From Fidelibacterota bacterium (GTDB lineage: Bacteria; Fidelibacterota; UBA2242; JAFGTP01), in assembly GCA_021735285.1 (NCBI GenBank), contig JAIPHI010000106.1:1-9484 (forward strand): a stretch of 9,484 bases of DNA, given 5' to 3'. Shown here piece after piece: positions 1 through 5,855 of this stretch; the first letter of the stretch is position 1, and the number at the start of each line of letters is the position of its first letter. The translations under genes were made by a program, and so were the position numbers. Under the pieces are notes generated by a model. It did no database searches. It saw only the letters and a program-made list of their open reading frames with translations, and had not been told where the DNA came from.

Positions 1-11
1 TTTTCTGTCAT
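1..11 (-). CDS. Start of a gene downstream of cheA, cut by window edge
   Basis: Reading leftwards, an ATG at 11-9 begins Met-Thr-Glu and the frame then leaves the window, so only three full codons are seen. The start is supported by an AGGAG ribosome binding site at 23-19, 7 bases upstream of the ATG, and by its position 20 bases after the cheA stop codon. It is therefore very probably the next gene of the cheA operon. In chemotaxis operons cheW, cheB, cheR or a receptor gene often follows cheA. Which of these it is cannot be told from three residues. Confidence 0.6.
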
Positions 12-18
12 ATAGAAA

Positions 19-23
19 CTCCT
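19..23 (-). promoter_or_regulatory. Shine-Dalgarno site of the gene after cheA
   Basis: AGGAG on the minus strand, 7 bases before the ATG at 11-9 and just after the cheA stop codon. It is the main evidence that a second gene follows cheA in the same transcript. Confidence 0.6.
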
Positions 24-31
24 ATTAATTT

Positions 32-2575
32 CTATTTAAATGCTTCCTGTTTTACTTTTGTCCCGTTTCTGGAATACTCAACCAGGCCTCCGATATCTAA
101 AATCAGGGCAACTTTACCATCAGGCATAATAGTTCCTCCGGCTACTCCGGGTACACTTTTCAAAGCATCGCTTAATGATTTGATCACTATTTGCTCCTGA
201 CTTAGTAAACGATCTGTAAAAATGCCAACTCTTTTTCCATCGGATTCCACTATTACAACAATACCCTCGGTTAATTCATTTTTCGTATCCTGAATATGAA
301 AGAATTCACCCAAACGAAAGATTGGTACCATTTCATCTTGAAATTTTATAACCTCACCTTTTCTGGTAATAGTCGATACATCACCATTTTTGACCTGAAC
401 GGAAGTGATAACAGAAAGAGTTGGAATAATAAAACGCTCATCCCCAAGCCGGATAACCATTCCATCGATCACAGCCAGAGTTAATGGTAATTGAATCTTG
501 AATATACTTCCTTTGCCTTTTTCTGACTGGATCTGAATTTTTCCTCGCAAGGATTCAATATTCTTTCTAACAACATCCATCCCCACTCCACGACCAGAAA
601 CATCGGTCACCTTTTTAGCAGTGGAAAAACCAGGTTCAAAAATAAGATTATATATTTCTCGGTCACTTAGAGATTCTGCCGAATCGATTATTCCTTTTTC
701 TTTGGCCTTCTTTACTATTCCCTCAGCATCCAGCCCTTTCCCGTCATCTTCTACTTCTATGTATATTTTACCACTTTTATGAAAAGCGCGCAGAGCAACT
801 GTCCCTTCCCTATCTTTGCCTGCTTTTTCTCTTTCCTCCGGTGGTTCTATGCCATGATCCACAGCATTTCTTAAAAGATGAACTAAGGGATCCCCAATCT
901 TTTCTACCACTGATTTATCTAATTCAGTATCTTTGCCTTCCATAACAAAATTGATAGGTTTACCGGACTTCCGGGAAAGGTCACGCACAAGACGGGCCAT
1001 CTTATGAAAGGTGGATTTGACCGGTATCATTCTAAGAGAGAGTCCGGTTTCCTGCAATTCACGAGTTATCTTATCTAATCTGTTAAGTTTTTTGTCCAGG
1101 TCCAGAGATTCTAATTTTCTAATTTCATCAGATTGGCTTACCATAGACTCGGCAATTACTAATTCACCAATCATATCAACCATTCGATCCAGCCTTTCAG
1201 CCCCGATCTTAAGTGTTTCTCTAACTCTAACTTTGGGAGTTTTGACTTTTTTATCACCCGCTTTTTTACTCTTTTTCTTCTCTTTTTTAGAACGCTGTGA
1301 TTGTGTTTCTTTTTCCTTTTTAGGTTTTGACTCTGAGCTTTTTTTGGGGGCTTCTTTTTTTGGCTTGCTTCCGGATCTTTCAGAATTTAGATCCGATAAT
1401 TTTTCAATTAATGTATCAACTTCAGGATCCGGTGGTGGATATAAGCCTTCATTAAGACCCGATCTTAAAGCTTCGATTAATTCTTTTAACTTATCCACAG
1501 CTTCAAATACAAAATCAATAATTGCCAAATCTAAATAAATTTTACCTTTTCTAGCACTATCCAGTAGGTCTTCTGAAACATGGGATAGATGTTGGATATT
1601 ATCCAGATTAAGAAATCCGGCAACCCCTTTAATTGTATGAAATGCACGAAATATGGAATTCAAACTATCCTTATCAGTAGGGTCGGACTCTACTGACAGG
1701 AGTTCCCTATCAAGAGTTTCAATATGTTCCATGGACTCATTAATAAAATCAGCAACCAATTCCGGTTCTTCAATTTTTTCTTGAACAAATTCTTCATCCT
1801 CCTCTGCCTCTCCTTCCGATTCATCCGGTTGCTCTGAGTTTCCCTTTTTGTCCTCCTCAACATCCAATTGTGTATTATCTTCCTCTTCTATTTCCTCTTT
1901 TCCCTTTTCCTCATCATCCGAAGCATTGCCTTTAGTATAGCTATGAAAAGTTTTTTCAAGCCAATCCTTAAGTTCAAAAAGTTTATCAATTTTACCACTC
2001 GCTTCATCTTGCTCAATCAGGTCTTCAGCCTGGTGACATCTTTTTTCTACTTTTTCCAGGCCCACCATTGCAGATTCGCCCTTCATAGTATGGAGAATTG
2101 CTTTCAATTTCCGCCAGTCATCATTACTATCAGATTGTTCTACTTCAAGTAGAATGGCTTCCATATCCTGAAGCACATTTTCCTGTTTGGATAAAAATTC
2201 CGAGAAAATATCCTCTTCTATATGACCTGGTAAATCCGGATTATTAAGTTCTATAGACGATTCCGATCCCTCCAAAGAAACTATATCCGGAAAATTAACA
2301 TCATCAAAAGATTTTCCTTCACTTATTATATCTTGTAAAACAGAAATACTCTGACTTACTGCTTCTATTGATTGGTCAGCATCATCGGCTTCATCCATTA
2401 TTAATTGTTCAACATGACCAAGAATATTTTTGATCACTGCCTTTAAATTAGCATCATCAAGATTCTCAGCCAATTTTTCAAATAAGTTATGAATATTACC
2501 AAATGCTTGTTTGTCTTCAATATCGATCAAGACTACTGTTTCAGCCAGTTTTTCAATAATATGTTTATTTTCCAC
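32..2575 (-). CDS. cheA: Chemotaxis histidine kinase CheA with two Hpt domains
   Basis: Cytoplasmic chemotaxis kinase that autophosphorylates on a histidine and passes the phosphate to CheY-type receivers. Domains in order over 847 residues: a helical N-terminal region without a phospho-histidine motif (about 1-100); Hpt1 (about 118-215, His162 in LHTMKGES); a very acidic linker (about 218-270); Hpt2 (about 272-375, His313 in AFHTIKGVAG); a lysine-rich linker (about 401-449); the dimerisation domain (about 452-520); the ATPase with N box (HLLRNAVDHGIE, 566-577), G1 (DDGKGLD), F box (IFEPGF) and G2 (GRGVGMDVV); and a CheW-like P5 domain (about 695-840). All kinase motifs look intact. No separate CheY-binding P2 domain is seen. 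It is longer than the enteric enzyme (about 650 residues) because of the second Hpt, the N-terminal region and the linkers. The start is GTG at 2575; no nearby ATG fits, and the next Met is residue 60. Confidence 0.96.
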   Translation of the reverse strand: MENKHIIEKLAETVVLIDIEDKQAFGNIHNLFEKLAENLDDANLKAVIKNILGHVEQLIMDEADDADQSIEAVSQSISVLQDIISEGKSFDDVNFPDIVSLEGSESSIELNNPDLPGHIEEDIFSEFLSKQENVLQDMEAILLEVEQSDSNDDWRKLKAILHTMKGESAMVGLEKVEKRCHQAEDLIEQDEASGKIDKLFELKDWLEKTFHSYTKGNASDDEEKGKEEIEEEDNTQLDVEEDKKGNSEQPDESEGEAEEDEEFVQEKIEEPELVADFINESMEHIETLDRELLSVESDPTDKDSLNSIFRAFHTIKGVAGFLNLDNIQHLSHVSEDLLDSARKGKIYLDLAIIDFVFEAVDKLKELIEALRSGLNEGLYPPPDPEVDTLIEKLSDLNSERSGSKPKKEAPKKSSESKPKKEKETQSQRSKKEKKKSKKAGDKKVKTPKVRVRETLKIGAERLDRMVDMIGELVIAESMVSQSDEIRKLESLDLDKKLNRLDKITRELQETGLSLRMIPVKSTFHKMARLVRDLSRKSGKPINFVMEGKDTELDKSVVEKIGDPLVHLLRNAVDHGIEPPEEREKAGKDREGTVALRAFHKSGKIYIEVEDDGKGLDAEGIVKKAKEKGIIDSAESLSDREIYNLIFEPGFSTAKKVTDVSGRGVGMDVVRKNIESLRGKIQIQSEKGKGSIFKIQLPLTLAVIDGMVIRLGDERFIIPTLSVITSVQVKNGDVSTITRKGEVIKFQDEMVPIFRLGEFFHIQDTKNELTEGIVVIVESDGKRVGIFTDRLLSQEQIVIKSLSDALKSVPGVAGGTIMPDGKVALILDIGGLVEYSRNGTKVKQEAFK

Positions 2576-2586
2576 TGATAAATAAT

Positions 2587-2591
2587 CTCCA
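2587..2591 (-). promoter_or_regulatory. Shine-Dalgarno site of cheA (GTG start)
   Basis: TGGAG on the minus strand, 11 bases before the GTG start codon. The spacing is at the long end and the start codon is not ATG, so initiation may be modest. No better start and site pair is visible nearby. Confidence 0.5.
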
Positions 2592-2669
2592 GTAAAATTA
2601 AAAATTCAACAAAATCGATTTAAACAATCTACCCCAAAATTATGGAATCAAATATCAGAATATTTTACA

Positions 2670-2685
2670 TTCAAAAAACGGGCCA
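2670..2685 (-). promoter_or_regulatory. Candidate sigma-54 promoter for cheA
   Basis: On the minus strand TGGCCCG, four bases, then TTGAA. Against the sigma-54 consensus TGGCACG-N4-TTGCW this matches 10 of 12 defined positions with correct spacing, and the preceding base is a pyrimidine as expected. The mismatches are A to C in the -24 box and the usually conserved C at -12, which is A. A start near 2659 would give a leader of about 84 bases before the GTG codon. A TATAAT hexamer (2693-2688, minus) lies just upstream but has no -35 partner. Found by eye only. Confidence 0.4.
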
Positions 2686-2740
2686 GCATTATATTTATTT
2701 TATTGCAAAAATTTTCCAGATCTCTACTATTATATATATA

Positions 2741-2760
2741 AGCGGAGGGCCTCGAGACCA
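2741..2760. repeat. GC-rich palindromic patch in the cheA-cheY gap
   Basis: 14 of these 20 bases are G or C, in sharp contrast to the surroundings, and they directly follow an alternating TA run (about 2730-2740). The core GGCCTCGAGACC (2748-2759) is a palindrome with one mismatched pair, overlapping a smaller GAGG-G-CCTC palindrome. It may be an operator or a short RNA fold; no known element was recognised. Confidence 0.35.
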
Positions 2761-2985
2761 TATCGTCTAATATTATCCAAAATTCAAAAAGTACTTTTAT
2801 ATATTATTTTTACAGTAACTTACATTTTTCCTGGTCGATGCCTAATCATAAGATACAAAAATCAGAATATTTTTCACAATCGGAAAAATTTGCCTGCCTA
2901 AAATATTTTTCCTAGTGCTCAATCAATTATAACTCATAATTGAAATATATATAGATGGAGAAGAGACGCTATGCCTAAATTATAC

Positions 2986-3001
2986 TGGCAAGATATTTGT
3001 A
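2986..3001 (+). promoter_or_regulatory. Candidate sigma-54 promoter for the cheY operon
   Basis: TGGCAAG, four bases, then TTGTA, preceded by C. This matches 10 of 12 defined sigma-54 consensus positions with exact spacing. The -24 box has TGGCA intact; the mismatches are C to A in that box and T in place of C at -12. A start near 3012 would give a leader of about 105 bases before cheY. The match resembles the divergent element upstream of cheA, including the loss of the -12 C. Confidence 0.42.
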
Positions 3002-3079
3002 AAATCAAATGTTGACATCTTATGAGGAAGAGGCTTTTTATGATAGGAATCAAAACTATTTTTTTTCTCATTTGATTTT
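3001..3079. repeat. 11-base perfect inverted repeat upstream of cheY
   Basis: AAAATCAAATG at 3001-3011 is exactly reversed as CATTTGATTTT at 3069-3079, with 57 bases between. If transcription starts near 3012, the left arm lies in the promoter and not in the RNA, which favours a protein-binding pair over an RNA hairpin. Confidence 0.4.
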
Positions 3080-3116
3080 TTGTCCTGATCTAACTAATTA
3101 AAATAAGGAAGTATCT

Positions 3117-3488
3117 ATGGAGGATAAAAAAGTATTATTTGTGGATGATTCCCCTACTATGCGGAGAATAATGGTTAATTCATTAAAAAAGATCGGATAT
3201 ACAAATCTAATCGAAGCAGAAAATGGTGAAGATGCACTTGAAAAAATTGAAGAAGACGTCGGTTTAATTCTTGCAGATTGGAATATGCCTGAAATGAATG
3301 GAAAAGAGATGGTAAAGGAACTTAAAGCCAATGACCAATATAAAGATATACCTATTATTATGGTAACAACAAGAGGGACAAAAGACGATGTTGTTACAGC
3401 GGTTAAAATTGGAGTGAACGGTTATATTGTAAAGCCTTTTACCCCGGAGACCCTAAAAAGTAAAATTAAAAAAGTATTAAAAAATTGA
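3117..3488 (+). CDS. cheY: Chemotaxis response regulator CheY
   Basis: Single receiver domain of 123 residues, the usual CheY size, with no output domain. When phosphorylated by CheA it should bind the flagellar motor switch and change rotation. Every key residue is present: acidic pair Asp10 and Asp11, phosphoacceptor Asp54 (in ILADWNMPEMNG), Thr84, the aromatic switch residue Tyr103, and Lys106 in VKPF. The DWNMPEMNG stretch is typical of true motor CheYs. The ATG has a TAAGGA site 7 bases upstream. It is the first gene of the plus-strand run, followed after 18 bases by the CheZ-like phosphatase, which fits a CheY make/break pair. Confidence 0.95.
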   Translation: MEDKKVLFVDDSPTMRRIMVNSLKKIGYTNLIEAENGEDALEKIEEDVGLILADWNMPEMNGKEMVKELKANDQYKDIPIIMVTTRGTKDDVVTAVKIGVNGYIVKPFTPETLKSKIKKVLKN

Positions 3489-3495
3489 ACCCGCT

Positions 3496-3502
3496 AAGGA
3501 GG
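3496..3502 (+). promoter_or_regulatory. Strong Shine-Dalgarno site of the cheZ-like gene
   Basis: AAGGAGG, a full match to the ribosomal anti-Shine-Dalgarno core, lies between the cheY stop and the cheZ-like start. Spacing to the ATG is short (4 bases), but the strength of the match fixes this start. Confidence 0.6.
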
Positions 3503-3506
3503 ATTT

Positions 3507-4133
3507 ATGGACAACAGCACAAATAATTTTGAGTCCGTGATTGAAAAAATTGAAGAGATGAGAGATTTCTTAAAAATTGGTGATGAAATAGTTCCTTTTT
3601 TAACGGAACTCTTTAGTTTTATGCAGGATGTAATGCCTATCATGAAGGAAGCCAATCATTCTTTAAAAGATGGTTCGCAAAGATTACCTACTGCCTCTAA
3701 TCGTATTAGAGATGTTGATCAAACGACTGAGATGGCTACGCATGAAATTCTTGATAAATTGGGAAATATTTCAGATAAATTAGACGCCCTTGCAGAAGAT
3801 TTGGATGCCTCAAAAGTTGAGACTATAGAAGATATAAAAGAGGAAGCTAATAGTATAATTTTTTCTCTCCAGTTTCAAGATATTACAGCCCAAAAATTAG
3901 AACACGCGGATCGAATTCTAAATGCAATTAGAAAAAAATTCACTAAATTATCAGACCGTATTTCAAAAGTAAAAATAAAAACTGAAATCGGAAAAAAAGT
4001 GATGCAGGACTTAACATCCGAGGAACCTGATGAAGAATTAAAAAGAGACCTGGAGGAAATGGACAAAGAAACAGAGGATGTAATTAGAGAAGGACAAATC
4101 GACCAAGATGATATTGATAAACTTTTTGAATAA
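3507..4133 (+). CDS. cheZ: CheZ-like CheY-phosphate phosphatase
   Basis: Predicted cytoplasmic phosphatase that ends the CheY signal. The 208-residue protein looks almost entirely helical, as in the long CheZ hairpin dimer, and its length is close to E. coli CheZ (214). The decisive motif is LQFQDITAQ at 121-129: it matches the family signature with the catalytic Asp (Asp125) and Gln (Gln129) four residues apart. The region LPTASNRIRDVDQTTEMA (60-77) resembles the first hairpin helix. The C-terminus ends in an acidic peptide (GQIDQDDIDKLFE, 196-208) after a charged linker. This is the position and character of the CheZ tail that binds CheY. It lies 18 bases after cheY. Overall similarity to enteric CheZ is low, so the call rests on motif, length and neighbour. 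Confidence 0.88.
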   Translation: MDNSTNNFESVIEKIEEMRDFLKIGDEIVPFLTELFSFMQDVMPIMKEANHSLKDGSQRLPTASNRIRDVDQTTEMATHEILDKLGNISDKLDALAEDLDASKVETIEDIKEEANSIIFSLQFQDITAQKLEHADRILNAIRKKFTKLSDRISKVKIKTEIGKKVMQDLTSEEPDEELKRDLEEMDKETEDVIREGQIDQDDIDKLFE

Positions 4134-4169
4134 AAAAGTTAACATTACATCTATTGCAAGGAATATTGT

Positions 4170-4421
4170 ATGAGTGATAAGGTTTTCAAACCAATCAATT
4201 CAGAAATAAAAAATAATACACCCAGCCGGGGTAATTCTTACATGATAAAAGGCAATAATGTCAATCTGGGTAATGCAGTAAAATTATCTCCGGATAAAGA
4301 TAATACCTCCAATCATGAAGAAAGCATTGATCCCATAATTGAGGATGGTAAAATTATTGGTGTTCTCTATCAATGCCAATGCGGTCGCAAGAGACGGATT
4401 TTATTTGAATATAATAAATGA
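4170..4421 (+). CDS. Small CxC-motif protein of unknown function
   Basis: An 83-residue protein I do not recognise. The first 50 or so residues are polar and Asn/Lys/Ser-rich, and probably disordered. The C-terminal part (about 53-82) looks folded, with a beta-type segment (GKIIGVLYQCQCGRKRRILF) holding two cysteines at 69 and 71 followed by a basic patch. With only two cysteines, any metal site would need a dimer or a partner; a redox role is also possible. No signal peptide or membrane segment is visible. The ATG is preceded by AAGGA 7 bases upstream, so translation is likely. It sits between cheZ and fapA (gaps 36 and 30 bases), which ties it to motility, but I would not assign a function. 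Confidence 0.75.
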   Translation: MSDKVFKPINSEIKNNTPSRGNSYMIKGNNVNLGNAVKLSPDKDNTSNHEESIDPIIEDGKIIGVLYQCQCGRKRRILFEYNK

Positions 4422-4451
4422 TAATTTAAAAATTCAGTAAAAGAGTATAGA

Positions 4452-5837
4452 TTGAATAAGAATTCCATAAAAATAAAATTATCTGAAGATCAAATGAAAG
4501 CTTTCCTGAGTATTAATAGCCAGGAGGAAAGCTTTCCTACTAAAGATGATATAATAAACCGACTTCAAGAGCAAGGCGTCTCTTATGGGATCAAGGATGA
4601 AGCCCTTAATGAACTTATTGATAAAAGAGAAGAAGTCAATTCACACTTGGTAGCCGAAGGCCAATATCCTGAAAAAGGAAAAGATGGAAAATTGATCTGG
4701 TATGTGGAATCTGACAAGGAGTACAAACCCCATATAGATGATGATGGTAAAGCGGATTACTGGTCTAATAAGAAGATATCGCAGGTTGAGAAAGGTGATG
4801 AAATTGTAACTAAATTACCTCCCACCAAAGGCAGTCCTGGGAAGACTGTTACCGGCGAAGAAATTATAATCAAAGGCAAGGATATAGCTTTACCAGAGGG
4901 CAATAATGTTGTTGTTTCCGAAGACGGATTGACTTTGTATGCCACATGTAATGGACACCTGGAATACAAAGATGGAAAAATTACTATTAGTAATGTTTAC
5001 AGAATTAATGGAGATGTAGATTTCAGTACCGGAAATATAAAATATAATGGTAAAATTCATATAACCGGAGATGTGCGTTCCGGATTTAAAGTTGAATCTG
5101 ATAATACGATTATAATCGATGGGAATGTGGAAGCTGCCCGGGTTTACTCCCGGAATGGAAATATCCATATTGGACGCGGTATTGTGGGAAAGGGCAAGGC
5201 CAATATATTAGCCGGTGGTGATTTGCATTGTGGCTATATCCAGGATGCTAAAGTAAATATTAGTAAAAACATTTATATTGAACATTATGCAATCAATAGT
5301 GATATATATGCTGGTGGCCATATCAAAGTGATAAAGAACGAAGGACTGCTCAGAGGTGGTTCAATATATAGTGAAGAAGGTATCGAAGCAATAGAAGTTG
5401 GCTCCAATAATAATGTTCCCACTGAAATTGGAATAAATTTCAACTATCCTAAATTTAATGCCAAAATCCAGGACCTTAACGAAAAGGCAAAAACAATAGA
5501 ATCCGAACTCGAATTGATCAGTAAAAAGATAAAATTTCTCAATTTATTAAAACAACGTATTGATGAATTATCGGCAAAAAAGCAAGAAGAATATAAAACA
5601 CTACTTCATAAAGCCAAGGAACACAAGGAAGAATTAAAATCCATCCGGAAAGAAAAAGATGAATACAGTTCTATCACCGAAAAAGACCTGATTAAAAAAG
5701 CGATTATCATTAGAGGCAGATTACATAATAACGTTGACATAAATTTAGGAAATTTAAAATTTAATCTTGAACAACAATATAAGAATATTAAAATATATCG
5801 GGATAGCAATAATATTTCGGTCCAAAAATTATCATAA
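4452..5837 (+). CDS. fapA: FapA / DUF342 flagellar assembly protein
   Basis: 461-residue member of the FapA (DUF342) family. The N-terminal domain (about 5-90) has the typical opening IKLSEDQMKAFLSI and the QGVSYGIKDEAL segment. The middle (about 185-320) has short Gly-rich beta repeats such as INGDVDFSTGNIKYNGKI, typical of a right-handed beta-helix. A coiled coil follows (about 335-410), then a short beta-rich end. Family members are linked to flagellar placement; in Vibrio vulnificus FapA is needed for polar flagellation and binds a sugar-transport protein. The start is TTG with a weak AAGAG site 6 bases upstream; the next Met (residue 15) would cut into the conserved opening, so TTG is preferred. 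Weak initiation may keep its level low. It is 18 bases from the next gene. Confidence 0.85.
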   Translation: MNKNSIKIKLSEDQMKAFLSINSQEESFPTKDDIINRLQEQGVSYGIKDEALNELIDKREEVNSHLVAEGQYPEKGKDGKLIWYVESDKEYKPHIDDDGKADYWSNKKISQVEKGDEIVTKLPPTKGSPGKTVTGEEIIIKGKDIALPEGNNVVVSEDGLTLYATCNGHLEYKDGKITISNVYRINGDVDFSTGNIKYNGKIHITGDVRSGFKVESDNTIIIDGNVEAARVYSRNGNIHIGRGIVGKGKANILAGGDLHCGYIQDAKVNISKNIYIEHYAINSDIYAGGHIKVIKNEGLLRGGSIYSEEGIEAIEVGSNNNVPTEIGINFNYPKFNAKIQDLNEKAKTIESELELISKKIKFLNLLKQRIDELSAKKQEEYKTLLHKAKEHKEELKSIRKEKDEYSSITEKDLIKKAIIIRGRLHNNVDINLGNLKFNLEQQYKNIKIYRDSNNISVQKLS

Positions 5838-5840
5838 GAT

Positions 5841-5849
5841 GGAAGGTGA
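5841..5849 (+). promoter_or_regulatory. Shine-Dalgarno site of the REC-GAF regulator
   Basis: GGAAGGTGA lies directly after the fapA stop and 6 bases before the ATG. It matches the 16S tail well through AAGGTGA and supports independent initiation within the operon. Confidence 0.5.
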
Positions 5850-5855
5850 CCCAGA

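Larger units (their letters stand above)
2654..2873. repeat. Direct repeat of 13 bases, two copies
   Basis: ATCAGAATATTTT occurs at 2654-2666 and again at 2861-2873, on the same strand, 207 bases apart. The flanks stay similar for a few bases if a one-base gap is allowed. The first copy overlaps the predicted start point of the cheA sigma-54-like promoter. It could be a regulator site or chance in AT-rich DNA. Confidence 0.35.
2576..3116. other. Divergent intergenic region between cheA and cheY
   Basis: This 541-base AT-rich stretch has no convincing gene and must carry the promoters of both transcription units. It contains two divergent sigma-54-like elements (2670-2685 minus, 2986-3001 plus), a weaker sigma-28-like element (2760-2786 minus), a 13-base direct repeat (2654-2666 and 2861-2873), an 11-base inverted repeat (3001-3011 and 3069-3079), the heptamer TGCCTAA three times (2839, 2895, 2972), and a GC-rich palindromic patch (2741-2760) after an alternating TA run. 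No known riboswitch was recognised. It is long for a bacterial promoter region, so an unannotated small RNA is possible but not shown. Confidence 0.7.

Noticed and set aside
1011..1538. Long open frame on the plus strand inside cheA (175 residues)
   Set aside because: It is antisense to the Hpt2, linker and dimerisation parts of cheA. Its Ser/Phe/Leu-rich composition mirrors the Lys/Glu-rich coding strand, and no family features or ribosome site are evident.
2688..2693. TATAAT on the minus strand as a sigma-70 -10 box for cheA
   Set aside because: The hexamer is perfect, but nothing like TTGACA lies 16-18 bases upstream, and such hexamers are expected by chance in AT-rich DNA.
2971..3015. 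14-codon open frame starting ATG in the cheA-cheY gap
   Set aside because: It overlaps the sigma-54-like promoter and would lie upstream of that start point. The GGAG before it is about 10 bases away, and the peptide resembles nothing known.
3012..3017. TTGACA as a sigma-70 -35 box for cheY
   Set aside because: At 17 bases downstream only TTTTTA is found. The better TATGAT (3039-3044) is 21 bases away, too far for a normal promoter.
2576..3116. Cyclic di-GMP or other known riboswitch in the long gap
   Set aside because: The conserved core bases of the known cyclic di-GMP classes were not found on either strand, and no strong multi-stem fold was visible by eye.
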